Origin: Nereida sp. MMG025
Lineage (GTDB): Bacteria > Pseudomonadota > Alphaproteobacteria > Rhodobacterales > Rhodobacteraceae
Direction: 5' to 3'
Assembly (NCBI RefSeq): GCF_021654165.1
Contig: NZ_JAKFZN010000003.1
Span: 372,001 to 436,000 of the forward strand
Length of the DNA: 64,000 nucleotides
Shown here: in pieces, positions 1-9,748 of the stretch
Layout: each line of letters opens with the position of its first letter
Position numbering within the stretch: the stretch's first letter is position 1
Notes under the pieces: generated by a model
The model's database searches: none
Seen by the model: the letters and a program-made list of their open reading frames with translations, nothing else
What the model was told of the DNA's origin: nothing
Made by a program: the position numbers and the translations under genes

Positions 1-1
1 A

Positions 2-649
2 TGGTCTGTTCTGGTACCAAATATGCGTGGCATGGCAGGTCTTGATGCGATTGAAGATCATTTGGTTGGCGAAATTGCCGTCTTTGTTTCCGCCAGTGAA
101 GGATTCAGTCGTTCGAACCTGAATTGTTCGATAGATGAAAGTATTGAGCGATTATTACCTGTCATAGACCAAGTAAAAAATCGTAAATTGAATGTGCGCG
201 GGTATGTCAGCTGTATCACAGATTGCCCTTTTGATGGCCCTGTTGCGCCATCGCAGGTGGCGCAGGTCTCTGACAAGTTGATGGGGGCGGGCTGCGATAG
301 CCTGAGCCTTGGAGATACAATCGGCAAAGGCACGCCAGAGCGGGTGGATGCGGCAGTGGCAGCCGTTTTGGATGTTGCAGAACCGTCCAGAGTTGCGGGC
401 CATTTCCACGATACCAACGGGCGTGCGATTGAAAATGTCGCGGTGTGTCTGGAACGTGGGTTGCGAATTTTTGACAGCGCCGTGGGCGGGTTGGGCGGAT
501 GCCCTTATGCGCCGGGTGCGGCGGGCAATTTGGCGACAGAAACGCTGGTCGGCTATCTGCACGGCGCGGGGTTTGACACAGGTGTGGATGAAACGGCGCT
601 GATGAAGGCGGCGAAATTGGCAAAGGGACTGCGTGATGGACACCATTGA
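2..649 (+). CDS. mvaB: Hydroxymethylglutaryl-CoA lyase (5' end outside window)
   Basis: Cleaves 3-hydroxy-3-methylglutaryl-CoA to acetyl-CoA and acetoacetate, the last step of leucine breakdown. The frame is open to the left edge, so the N-terminal third is missing. The first readable residues match the interior of HMG-CoA lyases, not a start. Visible family marks are NCSIDES, RGYVSC, SLGDTIGKGTP, the metal-binding HFHDT and the signature GLGGCPYAPGAAGNLATE, which holds the catalytic cysteine. The 3' end overlaps the start of the next gene, a methylglutaconyl-CoA hydratase-like enzyme that makes its substrate, as in liu/ivd leucine clusters. The family is very clear; only the 5' part cannot be judged. 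Confidence 0.95.
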   Translation, partial: WSVLVPNMRGMAGLDAIEDHLVGEIAVFVSASEGFSRSNLNCSIDESIERLLPVIDQVKNRKLNVRGYVSCITDCPFDGPVAPSQVAQVSDKLMGAGCDSLSLGDTIGKGTPERVDAAVAAVLDVAEPSRVAGHFHDTNGRAIENVAVCLERGLRIFDSAVGGLGGCPYAPGAAGNLATETLVGYLHGAGFDTGVDETALMKAAKLAKGLRDGHH

Positions 650-1412
650 GATTGAGCAAAACGCGCGCGGTGTGGCAACGCTTTGGCTGTCGCGTCCTGA
701 AAAACGCAATGCGATGTCCGCGCAAATGATCGCGGAGCTCACGCAAGCCGCGCAAGATTTGAATACAGGCGGTGCGCGGGTGGTTGTCTTGCGCGCGCGC
801 GGTGATGTCTTTTGCGCGGGTGGTGATCTTGGTTGGATGCGCGCGCAGATGGAGGCGGACCGCGCCACGCGTGCGCGCGAGGCACGGAACCTTGCGATGA
901 TGCTTAAAGCCTTGAACGAATTGCAAAAACCTTTGATCGGGGCAGTTGAGGGCAACAGCTTTGGGGGCGGGGTTGGCCTGATGTCGGTCTGTGATGTGGT
1001 GATCGCGCGGCCATCGGCGAAGTTTGCATTGACCGAGACGAAACTGGGCCTGATCCCTGCAACCATTGGGCCGTATGTGGTGGCCCGCCTTGGCGCGGGG
1101 GCTGCGCGACAGGTGTTTATGTCGGGGCGGTTGTTTGATGCGCCAGAGGCGGTGCGCCTTGGGTTGGTGGCGCAGGCGACCGATGATGTGGACGGGGCGA
1201 TTGACGCGGAAATCACGGCTTATTTATCTTGTGCGCCATCGGCCGTGGCGGCGGCGAAATCCTTGGTTCATCGACTGGACGGCATTGCAGATGCAGCCAT
1301 CGACGACAGTATCCAAGCCCTTGTTACGCAATGGGAATCGCCCGAGGCGCAACAGGGTATTGCCGCGTTTTTTGATAAACAGGCCGCGCCTTGGGTGCAG
1401 ACACCGTCCTGA
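636..1412 (+). CDS. liuC: Enoyl-CoA hydratase family, probable methylglutaconyl-CoA hydratase
   Basis: Crotonase-fold enzyme of 258 residues. Features seen are RPEKRNAMS near the N-terminus, the oxyanion-hole segment FCAGGDLGWM and the second oxyanion segment GNSFGGGVGL. The GGDLGWM wording resembles methylglutaconyl-CoA hydratases (AUH/LiuC). Together with the upstream HMG-CoA lyase this supports a role in leucine degradation, hydrating 3-methylglutaconyl-CoA to HMG-CoA. Start: ATG at 636 lies 7 nt after an AAGGGA ribosome-binding site; an in-frame GTG at 633 is too close. The start overlaps the lyase stop, so the two are probably translationally coupled. The exact substrate is inferred from context; the crotonase fold is certain. 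Confidence 0.85.
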   Translation: MDTIEIEQNARGVATLWLSRPEKRNAMSAQMIAELTQAAQDLNTGGARVVVLRARGDVFCAGGDLGWMRAQMEADRATRAREARNLAMMLKALNELQKPLIGAVEGNSFGGGVGLMSVCDVVIARPSAKFALTETKLGLIPATIGPYVVARLGAGAARQVFMSGRLFDAPEAVRLGLVAQATDDVDGAIDAEITAYLSCAPSAVAAAKSLVHRLDGIADAAIDDSIQALVTQWESPEAQQGIAAFFDKQAAPWVQTPS

Positions 1413-1520
1413 GCGCGGCAAATAGCCCGCGAAATCTGCCACGAAAAACATGCCCGCGCCGTTGACCCTTTGGGGGGAGAGGAGTAGGAGAGCGGTAGCC
1501 AAAAGTAGACGTGCGCAGGC

Positions 1521-2452
<932 letters not shown>

Positions 2453-2481
2453 GACATTTTTTGGATTTGGAGACTGAATAG

Positions 2482-3114
2482 ATGACAGTCGAAACAATGA
2501 CCGCCAGTGCCATGAACGAATTGGGCGCGCATATCAGTGCCAAACGCCCTGATTGCGTTCTGTCCTATGAGGTGGTGCGCGACGAGCTGACGGTGAATGT
2601 GGCGCTTGGTAGCCTGCATGGTCTGATCGAGTGGCTGAAAACCGACAGCACCTGCCAATTCAATACGCTGGTGGACATCACGGCTGTGGATTATCCGGGT
2701 CGCGCGCGTCGGTTTGACGTCGTTTACCATTTTCTAAGCATGTATCAGAACCACCGTATCCGCCTAAAGGCGGAGGTGCGTGAAGAAGATATGGTGCCAT
2801 CCATCCATGACATTCATCCTGCCGCCAACTGGTTTGAGCGTGAGGTGTTTGACATGTTCGGCATTCTGTTCAGCGGCCATCCTGATTTGCGCCGTTTGCT
2901 GACGGATTACGGCTTTCGCGGCTATCCGCTGCGCAAGGATTTTCCGACAACAGGCTATACCGAAGTGCGCTATGACGAGGTGCAAAAACGCGTTGTGTAT
3001 GAGCCCGTCAGCCTTGTGCAGGAATATCGTCAGTTTGACTTCATGAGCCCATGGGAAGGTGCGAAATACGTGCTGCCGGGTGATGAAAAGGGCGATGAAG
3101 AGGGCAAAGCCTGA
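2482..3114 (+). CDS. nuoC: NADH-quinone oxidoreductase subunit C
   Basis: Peripheral-arm (30 kDa-type) complex I subunit that packs against NuoD near the quinone site. The 210 residues carry the family signature around [12 protein letters not shown], followed by [13 protein letters not shown] and GYPLRKDFP. It is a separate gene, not fused to nuoD as in E. coli, which is usual in alphaproteobacteria. The acidic, glycine-rich tail (about 195-210) is unremarkable. In most relatives nuoD follows directly; here a sulfotransferase gene starts 5 nt after the stop and separates the two. Confidence 0.97.
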   Translation: MTVETMTASAMNELGAHISAKRPDCVLSYEVVRDELTVNVALGSLHGLIEWLKTDSTCQFNTLVDITAVDYPGRARRFDVVYHFLSMYQNHRIRLKAEVREEDMVPSIHDIHPAANWFEREVFDMFGILFSGHPDLRRLLTDYGFRGYPLRKDFPTTGYTEVRYDEVQKRVVYEPVSLVQEYRQFDFMSPWEGAKYVLPGDEKGDEEGKA

Positions 3115-3119
3115 GCGGG

Positions 3120-3929
3120 ATGCGCGATCTGACGATCATATATGGCATTGGCGCCACCAAGGCGGGAACCAGCTGGCTGCATGACGCGCTGGCCGCACAC
3201 ACGCAGGTGCATGCCCGTGCGATCAAAGAACTGCACTATTGGTCCAGTGAGGGCGAAGACCGCCGCGCTGTGATTGAACGGCAAATGACGAAGGCCGATG
3301 GCACACGGCTGGATGACCTGCGTGATCTGGCGGATGTGATGGACGAACCGCGGGACGTGGCCCGTTATGTTGAATATCTGGCCAAGGGGCGCGGTGCGCA
3401 ATCCGTGCTGATCGATAGCACGCCTGTCTATGGCACCTTGCCTGCCGAAACCCTGACACGCATGGCGGCAGCGGCCCCCGTGACGCGCTTTGTCTATCTG
3501 ATGCGCGACCCGGTTGCGCGGGCCTGGTCGCATATCCGTATGATGGCGAAACGATCGGGGCGTGAACTGGGGCAGGCGGCGGATGCGCTTTTGGCAAAGT
3601 TTTCCCGTGGCGCGGCCAAGGGCATCGAGAGCCGTGGTGATTATGTTGGCACGCTAAAGCGGTTGGACGTCTTGCCGCAAAACAGCGTGTTGGTCATGTT
3701 TTACGAAGACCTGATGAGCCAGACGGGCTTTGATAGGGTTTTGGCGTTTTTGGGGCTGGCGCCGATGAAAGCCCCTTTGGACGTGCGCGTGTTGCAAGGG
3801 GCGTCGCTGCGCCTGCAAGATGATCAACGCAGCATGCTGCAACAGAAACTGGCCCCGCAATATGCGGGTGTAAACGCGCGTATGGGGCGATTGCCCGATG
3901 CGTGGCATGACAACTGGATGAGGACCTGA
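3120..3929 (+). CDS. Sulfotransferase family protein inside the nuo operon
   Basis: Predicted cytoplasmic enzyme of 269 residues that would move a sulfuryl group from PAPS to an acceptor I cannot identify. The N-terminus holds the phosphosulfate-binding loop (K14-A-G-T-S-W19 within GIGATKAGTSW). The second PAPS-binding region is YLMRDPVARAWSH, near residues 125-140. There is no signal peptide or membrane helix. It starts 5 nt after nuoC and ends 3 nt before nuoD, so it is cotranscribed with complex I. The codon use looks like its neighbours, so a recent transfer is not obvious. A link to complex I is not established. The family call is firm and the substrate unknown. Confidence 0.85.
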   Translation: MRDLTIIYGIGATKAGTSWLHDALAAHTQVHARAIKELHYWSSEGEDRRAVIERQMTKADGTRLDDLRDLADVMDEPRDVARYVEYLAKGRGAQSVLIDSTPVYGTLPAETLTRMAAAAPVTRFVYLMRDPVARAWSHIRMMAKRSGRELGQAADALLAKFSRGAAKGIESRGDYVGTLKRLDVLPQNSVLVMFYEDLMSQTGFDRVLAFLGLAPMKAPLDVRVLQGASLRLQDDQRSMLQQKLAPQYAGVNARMGRLPDAWHDNWMRT

Positions 3930-3932
3930 ATC

Positions 3933-5144
3933 ATGGACGGCTCCAAGTTTGACGACGCTCTGACGGGCGAACAGAAAATCCGTAATTTCAACATTAACTT
4001 CGGCCCGCAACACCCTGCTGCGCATGGTGTTTTGCGGCTTGTGCTTGAGTTGGATGGCGAGATTGTAGAACGCTGCGACCCACACATCGGCCTGCTGCAC
4101 CGCGGCACCGAGAAGTTGATGGAAAGCCGCACGTATTTGCAGAACCTGCCGTATTTTGACCGGCTGGATTATGTGGCTCCGATGAATCAGGAGCATGCGT
4201 GGTGTCTGGCCATTGAGCGGCTGACCGAAACCGAAGTGCCACGCCGCGCGCAACTAATCCGCGTGCTTTATTCCGAGATCGGCCGCATCCTGAGCCATAT
4301 CCTGAATGTGACCACGCAAGCGATGGACGTTGGTGCGCTGACGCCGCCGCTGTGGGGGTTTGAAGAGCGCGAAAAGCTGATGGTGTTTTATGAACGCGCC
4401 TGTGGTGCACGATTGCACGCAGCCTATTTCCGCCCGGGCGGTGTGCATCAGGATTTGCCAGATGCGTTGATTGACGACATCGAAGAATGGGCCATCGAAT
4501 TTCCACGCGTGATCGATGACATCGACGGGCTGTTGACGGAAAACCGGATCTTCAAACAGCGTAACGCCGATATCGGCGTGGTGACCGAAAAAGATATTCA
4601 GGACTGGGGCTATTCTGGTGTGATGGTGCGGGGCAGTGGCCTTGCATGGGATTTGCGCCGTGCACAGCCCTATGAATGTTATGACGAGTTCGATTTCCAG
4701 ATCCCTGTTGGCAAGAATGGCGACTGCTATGACCGCTATCTTGTGCGCATGGAAGAAATGCGCCAATCGGTCAGCATTATCCGTCAGGCGATTGTGAAAT
4801 TGCGCGAGGCCACGGGCGATGTGATGGCACGCGGAAAGATGACGCCGCCGACAAGAGGCGACATGAAAACCAGCATGGAAAGTCTGATCCATCACTTCAA
4901 ACTGTATACCGAAGGCTTCCACGTGCCCGCCGGCGAGGTTTATGCCGCTGTTGAGGCACCCAAAGGTGAGTTCGGTGTCTATCTTGTGGCGGACGGGACG
5001 AATAAACCCTACCGCGCCAAGTTGCGTGCGCCAGGTTTTGCGCATTTGCAATCGATGGATTATGTCGCCAAGGGCCACCAGTTAGCTGATGTTGCCGCGA
5101 TCATCGGGACGATGGATGTCGTCTTTGGTGAGATCGACCGCTAG
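3933..5144 (+). CDS. nuoD: NADH-quinone oxidoreductase subunit D
   Basis: The 49 kDa-type peripheral subunit of complex I, lining the quinone-binding cavity next to cluster N2. The 403-residue length is typical. The N-terminal signature [15 protein letters not shown] and [12 protein letters not shown] are present, as is PYFDRLDYV, containing the tyrosine and aspartate regarded as quinone-site residues. The C-terminus ends in the conserved acidic stretch VFGEIDR. It begins 3 nt after the sulfotransferase stop and is followed 27 nt later by nuoE. Confidence 0.97.
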   Translation: MDGSKFDDALTGEQKIRNFNINFGPQHPAAHGVLRLVLELDGEIVERCDPHIGLLHRGTEKLMESRTYLQNLPYFDRLDYVAPMNQEHAWCLAIERLTETEVPRRAQLIRVLYSEIGRILSHILNVTTQAMDVGALTPPLWGFEEREKLMVFYERACGARLHAAYFRPGGVHQDLPDALIDDIEEWAIEFPRVIDDIDGLLTENRIFKQRNADIGVVTEKDIQDWGYSGVMVRGSGLAWDLRRAQPYECYDEFDFQIPVGKNGDCYDRYLVRMEEMRQSVSIIRQAIVKLREATGDVMARGKMTPPTRGDMKTSMESLIHHFKLYTEGFHVPAGEVYAAVEAPKGEFGVYLVADGTNKPYRAKLRAPGFAHLQSMDYVAKGHQLADVAAIIGTMDVVFGEIDR

Positions 5145-5171
5145 GGCAAAAAAGAAAAGAAAGACAGCACG

Positions 5172-6359
5172 ATGCAACGCCGCCTACACGCAGACCAACC
5201 CGATCATTTTGCTTTTACTGCCGCCAATCGGGCATGGGCCGAAGCACAGATCAAGAAGTACCCCGACGGGCGTCAGGCCAGCGCGGTCATCCCGCTTTTG
5301 TGGCGCGCCCAAGAGCAAGAAGGCTGGCTGACACGCCCCGCGATCGAGGCCGTGGCCGAGATGCTGGATATGGCCTATATGCGGGTGCTGGAGGTTGCGT
5401 CTTTCTACTTTATGTTCCAGCTGCAACCTGTTGGAAAGATTGCACATATCCAGATTTGCGGCACCACATCATGCATGATTTGCGGTGCCGAGGATTTGGT
5501 GGCTGTGTGCCAAGAGGTCATTGCGCCCAAAGCACATCAGATCAGCGCGGATGGCAACTTCTCGTGGGAAGAGGTCGAATGCCTGGGGGCCTGCGCCAAT
5601 GCGCCAATGGCACAAATTGGCAAAGACTACTTTGAAGATTTGACCGCCGATAAATTGCGCGGTTTGCTGAGTGATCTGGCCGCTGGCAAGGTTCCGCAAG
5701 CCGGACCACAAAATGGGCGGTTCGCGGCAGAGCCTGCAGGCGGTATCACCAGCCTGACAGAGTTTGTGAATGCCAAGATCAAGTTGAACGCCAGCGTGCA
5801 ACTGGCTGAAGATATCGGCGATAGCGTAAAGCGGATCGACGGCACCGAGGTGCCTTTGTTGACCCCTTGGATCGATAAAGCGGCCAATGGTGCTGCCAAC
5901 TCGGGCAAGACACCGCCCAAAGCGGCTGTGCGCGGAAAGCCTGCGAATGCCCAAAAGCCCTCCGCCAAAGCGACGGCTGACAAAACGGGCGTGACCAAGG
6001 CACAGGCGCAAGCCAGCAGCAAAGCCAAGCCGCCATCCAAACGCAATCCTGTGGGAGAGGCGACTGTGGCACCCGGCAAAAAGCCCCGCACCATGAAAGC
6101 ACCGCGCAAAGCGGGCGCGGATGATCTGAAGCTGATCAAAGGTGTCGGCCCAAAGCTGGAAACGATTTTGAACACACTGGGCTTTTGGCACTTCGACCAG
6201 ATCGCCAAATGGGGCGATGACGAAGTGGCATGGGTTGATCAAAATCTTGAGGGGTTCAAAGGCCGTGTCAGCCGCGATAACTGGGTTGATCAGGCCAAAC
6301 TCCTTGCATCTGGCGGCGAGACAGAGTTTTCTGCCCGTGCAAAGAAGGGGGAGTCCTGA
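5172..6359 (+). CDS. nuoE: NADH-quinone oxidoreductase subunit E with long Lys/Ala linker and HhH-like C-terminal domain
   Basis: 24 kDa-type subunit holding the 2Fe-2S cluster N1a; the ligands are visible as C96/C101 (CGTTSC) and C137/C141 (CLGAC). The core ends near residue 180. The protein then runs on to 395 residues, much longer than E. coli NuoE (about 166). The extra part is a variable segment, a Lys/Ala/Pro-rich linker (about 240-310) and a compact domain at about 315-395 beginning [14 protein letters not shown], a helix-hairpin-helix-like motif. The same domain recurs at the C-terminus of the next gene. I recall this domain as COG3743-like. Its role in complex I is unknown. Confidence 0.95.
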   Translation: MQRRLHADQPDHFAFTAANRAWAEAQIKKYPDGRQASAVIPLLWRAQEQEGWLTRPAIEAVAEMLDMAYMRVLEVASFYFMFQLQPVGKIAHIQICGTTSCMICGAEDLVAVCQEVIAPKAHQISADGNFSWEEVECLGACANAPMAQIGKDYFEDLTADKLRGLLSDLAAGKVPQAGPQNGRFAAEPAGGITSLTEFVNAKIKLNASVQLAEDIGDSVKRIDGTEVPLLTPWIDKAANGAANSGKTPPKAAVRGKPANAQKPSAKATADKTGVTKAQAQASSKAKPPSKRNPVGEATVAPGKKPRTMKAPRKAGADDLKLIKGVGPKLETILNTLGFWHFDQIAKWGDDEVAWVDQNLEGFKGRVSRDNWVDQAKLLASGGETEFSARAKKGES

Positions 6360-6403
6360 ACTGACACTCCCTGAGTAACAATAATACGACGGGAGTTAGA
6401 GGG

Positions 6404-7219
6404 ATGGACAATAATTCAGGTGGATTGACCTGTGCAGTCGGGAGTTGGCTGGTTGGCGCTTTGGTAGGGTTTTTGGCCTTTGCGCTTTTGCTGGTCCTAG
6501 CGGACTGGATGTTCATGCAAGCCGCCTTTATCGGCGCTGTGATGTTTTTGGTCGGCGGTGCCCTGGTAAGCTGGCTTATGTGCCGCCCGCTCCCTGCGAT
6601 TGGTGATGTTGATGCAAGCCGTGCAGGGCAGGCCCCAGTTGCTGGCGACGGCAGCGCGGTAAACAAGGCGGCGCCTGCGGCCAGTGCGGCTGCAGTCGGC
6701 GCGGGTGCCGCGGTAGCAGCGACGGCAGCACCAACCGCTGCAACGGCAAGCACGCAACCTGCGGGGATTGCGGATATACCGCCAGCCGCAAAAGAAAAAC
6801 CTGCTCCGAAACCAGCGGCTAAGAAGCCAGCGGCGAAAAAGCCTGCTGCCAAAAAAGCAGCATCTAAGGCAAAAGAAACCAAAGCCGCACCTGCTGCGAA
6901 AAAGCCTGCGGCCAAGAAAACGGCCGCGCGCAAACCAGTTGCGCCTGATGGTAAGCCTGAATTGCTCAGCAAACCGCGCGGCGGGGCTGGCGATGACCTG
7001 AAACTGATCAAAGGTGTCGGGCCCAAGCTGGAACGCGAGTTGAACACAGCCGGTGTGTGGCATTTCGAGCAGATTGCAGGTTGGCGCAAAAAGGAAGTTG
7101 AGTGGGCCGATGAAAACCTGATCAGCTTCAAAGGCCGCATCAGCCGCGATGAATGGGTCAAGCAAGCCAAGATTCTTGCCAAAGGCGGCGAGACCGAGTT
7201 TTCGAAGAAGAGCAAATAG
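6404..7219 (+). CDS. Membrane-anchored protein with Lys/Ala-rich linker and NuoE-like C-terminal HhH-type domain
   Basis: 271 residues. Two hydrophobic helices (about 12-33 and 38-59) anchor the N-terminus. An Ala-rich then Lys/Ala/Pro-rich low-complexity region (about 70-185, with repeated AAKKPAAKK-type units) follows. The last 75-80 residues closely match the NuoE extension: [33 protein letters not shown] and GGETEF. It sits between nuoE and nuoF in the same direction, so the domain was probably duplicated locally and put on a membrane anchor. A tethering or assembly role for the NuoE/F module is a guess; nucleic-acid binding cannot be excluded. Confidence 0.85.
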   Translation: MDNNSGGLTCAVGSWLVGALVGFLAFALLLVLADWMFMQAAFIGAVMFLVGGALVSWLMCRPLPAIGDVDASRAGQAPVAGDGSAVNKAAPAASAAAVGAGAAVAATAAPTAATASTQPAGIADIPPAAKEKPAPKPAAKKPAAKKPAAKKAASKAKETKAAPAAKKPAAKKTAARKPVAPDGKPELLSKPRGGAGDDLKLIKGVGPKLERELNTAGVWHFEQIAGWRKKEVEWADENLISFKGRISRDEWVKQAKILAKGGETEFSKKSK

Positions 7220-7257
7220 AGGCGGCGTTTTCAAAACGACGCATTTACGATCTTTTT

Positions 7258-7281
7258 GTGATCCCGTATACACGGGGTCAC
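7258..7281 (+). other. Intercistronic RNA hairpin in the nuo operon
   Basis: A 10-bp stem (7258-7267 with 7272-7281, one T-G wobble) closes a 4-nt loop. It lies in the 144-nt gap between two accessory nuo-operon genes. TTTTT precedes it on the 5' side, but no T-run follows, so a simple intrinsic terminator is unlikely. An RNA processing or stability element is possible. A second small palindrome, CGTTTTCAAAACG, lies at 7226-7238. Confidence 0.45.
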
Positions 7282-7363
7282 TTATTCACCGCACCGATGG
7301 GAGGAGCGGGCGTTCTGGCAGAGTGCTGCGGTTAGCATCTGCTTTCTATTACGGAGCGAAACC

Positions 7364-7825
7364 ATGACCCCATCGATTATTTTTCAAACCCCTTCACAGA
7401 CATTGCGCATGGGCGCGGCGATGAGCCTGCCTTTTGTTGCGGCCAGCGCCGCCCAGTTGCACGCGTGGCGGATGACCATGGCGGCCCCCTATCTGGCGCT
7501 GGTTCCAAAACCTGATGCGGCACCTGTGGCTAAAGTCGTGAAAGCGGCAGACACACCCGCAAAGGCAAAGCCAGCCAATGCGCGAAAGCCTGTTGCCAAG
7601 ACCGCGGCCCCAAAGACTGCTGACACCAAAGCAAAAGCGGCCCGCAAAACCAAAGCGCCAAAGCCAGCAAGCCCGCCGGCCAAAGCAAAAAGTTCGGCCA
7701 AGAAAGCCGATGATGCGGCAAACAAAACGCAGACCTACCAGACAAAAGGCAGCTTGAAGCCTGCCAAGGTGACACTGTCTGCGATGCCAGAGACCCCATC
7801 AAAAGAGGTTAAGAGTGACGCCTGA
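7364..7825 (+). CDS. Lys/Ala-rich protein of the nuo cluster
   Basis: 153 residues, no recognised domain. The N-terminal 50 residues are mixed hydrophobic/amphipathic (LRMGAAMSLPFVAASAAQ, then WRMTMAAPYLAL). From about residue 50 onward the protein is a low-complexity Lys/Ala/Pro chain similar in style to histone H1-like tails and to the linkers of the two preceding proteins. ATG 7364 is preceded by GGAG at an 8-nt distance. The stop overlaps the GTG start of the next gene. It resembles no enzyme; a phasin-like or scaffold role is only a guess. Confidence 0.7.
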   Translation: MTPSIIFQTPSQTLRMGAAMSLPFVAASAAQLHAWRMTMAAPYLALVPKPDAAPVAKVVKAADTPAKAKPANARKPVAKTAAPKTADTKAKAARKTKAPKPASPPAKAKSSAKKADDAANKTQTYQTKGSLKPAKVTLSAMPETPSKEVKSDA

Positions 7826-8030
7826 GGAAGATGCAAAACTGGCCCGACAGGGCCGCATTGCCGCGTTGGTGATGGCGGGCGGGGGGCTTTTGGCCATCCT
7901 CGCCCCTGCGATTATCCAAAGCCTTGGGCTGACGGTTCGGCACGAAATCCTGCTCTATCTGTTTTCTTTGGCTGCGTTCTTTTGGGCACTGGTGGTGACC
8001 TTTCAAATCTGGCAAAAGCGACGTAAATAG
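7815..8030 (+). CDS. Small two-helix membrane protein (DUF5337-like)
   Basis: 71 residues with two predicted membrane helices (about 16-37 and 44-63), a short charged N-terminus and a basic end, QKRRK. The GTG start at 7815 has AGAGG 6 nt upstream and overlaps the stop of the preceding gene, pointing to coupled translation. It resembles what I remember of the Rhodobacterales-only DUF5337 family found in nuo operons, but I could not check this. The position directly before nuoF suggests a complex I accessory or assembly part; there is no direct evidence. Confidence 0.7.
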   Translation: MTPEEDAKLARQGRIAALVMAGGGLLAILAPAIIQSLGLTVRHEILLYLFSLAAFFWALVVTFQIWQKRRK

Positions 8031-8066
8031 TTTTAGACCAGTTTAGCCAAACGGGAACCGCGCCAA

Positions 8067-9365
8067 ATGTTGCAAGACAAAGACCGCATTTTCACAAATA
8101 TCTACGGTATGCATGACCGCACGTTGAAGGGCGCGCAGATGCGCGGCCATTGGGACGGCACCGATAAAATCATCAAAAAGGGACGTGACTGGATCATTGA
8201 CCAGATGAAATCGTCGGGCCTGCGCGGTCGCGGCGGGGCGGGTTTCCCCACGGGGTTGAAATGGTCGTTCATGCCCAAGGAAAGTGACGGTCGCCCGTCC
8301 TATCTGGTGGTGAATGCCGATGAATCTGAACCCGGCACCTGCAAAGACCGCGAAATCATGCGCCATGATCCGCACACGCTGATCGAAGGCTGTCTGATTG
8401 CGTCTTTCGCGATGCAGGCCAATGCCTGTTACATCTATATCCGCGGCGAATATATCCGTGAAAAAGAAGCGCTGCAGGCGGCGATTGACGAAGCTTATGA
8501 CGCGGGTCTGGTGGGCAAGAATGCTGCCAAATCAGGGTGGGATTTTGACATCTATCTGCACCACGGTGCAGGGGCCTATATCTGCGGCGAAGAGACGGCT
8601 TTGCTGGAAAGCCTTGAAGGTAAAAAGGGGATGCCGCGCATGAAGCCGCCATTCCCTGCGGGGGCGGGTCTTTATGGATGCCCGACCACGGTGAACAACG
8701 TCGAATCGATTGCCGTTGTGCCGACGATTTTGCGTCGTGGTCCTGAATGGTTTGCAGGCTTTGGTCGCCCGAACAATGCAGGCACCAAGCTGTTTGCGAT
8801 TTCAGGTCATGTGAACAACCCGTGCGTCGTTGAAGAAGAGATGAGCATCTCTTTTGAAGAGCTGATCGAAAAACACTGCGGCGGTATTCGCGGCGGTTGG
8901 GACAATCTCAAAGCGGTCATTCCGGGTGGGTCGTCCGTGCCATGTGTGCGCGGCGAACACATGAAGGACGCGATCATGGATTTCGATTATCTGCGCGGTG
9001 AGTTGGGCAGCGGCCTTGGCACGGCTGCTGTAATCGTGATGGATGAAAGCACCGACATCATCAAAGCAATCTGGCGCTTGTCTAAGTTCTACAAGCACGA
9101 AAGCTGCGGGCAATGCACACCGTGCCGCGAAGGCACTGGTTGGATGATGCGCGTGATGGACCGTCTTGTGCGCGGAGAGGCCGAGGTCGAAGAAATCGAC
9201 ATGCTGTTTGACGTAACCAAGCAGGTCGAGGGCCACACGATTTGCGCGCTTGGCGATGCGGCTGCGTGGCCCATCCAGGGGTTGATCAAGAATTTCCGCG
9301 ACGAAATCGAAGATCGCATCAGACATAAACGATCCCCAAGCCCCACGCGGGTTGCGGCAGAATGA
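8067..9365 (+). CDS. nuoF: NADH-quinone oxidoreductase subunit F
   Basis: 51 kDa-type subunit that oxidises NADH: it binds NADH, FMN and the 4Fe-4S cluster N3. The 432 residues show the glycine-rich nucleotide loop [13 protein letters not shown] (about 52-64) and the FMN region [13 protein letters not shown]. The N3 ligands SCGQCTPC lie near residues 348-356, with the last cysteine in [12 protein letters not shown] near 393. Length and order are typical. A start overlap (ATGA at 9362) links it to the small exported protein that follows. Confidence 0.97.
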   Translation: MLQDKDRIFTNIYGMHDRTLKGAQMRGHWDGTDKIIKKGRDWIIDQMKSSGLRGRGGAGFPTGLKWSFMPKESDGRPSYLVVNADESEPGTCKDREIMRHDPHTLIEGCLIASFAMQANACYIYIRGEYIREKEALQAAIDEAYDAGLVGKNAAKSGWDFDIYLHHGAGAYICGEETALLESLEGKKGMPRMKPPFPAGAGLYGCPTTVNNVESIAVVPTILRRGPEWFAGFGRPNNAGTKLFAISGHVNNPCVVEEEMSISFEELIEKHCGGIRGGWDNLKAVIPGGSSVPCVRGEHMKDAIMDFDYLRGELGSGLGTAAVIVMDESTDIIKAIWRLSKFYKHESCGQCTPCREGTGWMMRVMDRLVRGEAEVEEIDMLFDVTKQVEGHTICALGDAAAWPIQGLIKNFRDEIEDRIRHKRSPSPTRVAAE

Positions 9366-9748
9366 TCAGAACAGGGCCAGCATTGCTGGCCTTTTTCATG
9401 TCTGCAGCACCTGCCTTTGCGAATGGTGCTTTGGTGGATGCCTTTGTGCGCTGCACGGCCAATGAGATTGTGGCGAACGTGCTGTCGCAAACCTGCGATG
9501 CCCGTGGCGGCATCGCCTATCCGCTTGCATCGCCGTTCTGCGGGGCAGAGTTTACAGCGCTGGTTTCCGCGGCAGGCGAGGCGGCTGTCAATCGCGGTCG
9601 CGCAGCGGGCGATGCAGTGGCAGCCCAACGTCTTGCCCAGATCGAAGGCTGGCAGGACAGATCTTGCGCAATAATTGAAACGGAACGCCGCGCTAAAACA
9701 GCATTGGGCGCGGCGCTTGATCATATCAGAAAGGACCGCCGTCCTTGA
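9362..9748 (+). CDS. Small exported protein with four cysteines
   Basis: 128 residues. A signal peptide is evident: a short basic start, a hydrophobic core and cleavage after AFA (about residue 20). The mature part has four cysteines that could form two disulfide bonds in the periplasm, and is otherwise helical and alanine-rich. No known domain is recognised. It overlaps the nuoF stop by 4 nt, and its own stop overlaps the TTG start of the next gene, so it belongs to the complex I transcript. Function unknown. Confidence 0.75.
   Translation: MIRTGPALLAFFMSAAPAFANGALVDAFVRCTANEIVANVLSQTCDARGGIAYPLASPFCGAEFTALVSAAGEAAVNRGRAAGDAVAAQRLAQIEGWQDRSCAIIETERRAKTALGAALDHIRKDRRP

Noticed and set aside
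155-1216. 353-residue minus frame at the left edge
   Set aside because: Antisense to HMG-CoA lyase and the hydratase, both certain by motifs.
1462-1490. Promoter before nuoA (TTGACC, 17 nt, TAGGAG)
   Set aside because: The -10 match is poor and overlaps a purine-rich run; not strong enough to list as a feature.
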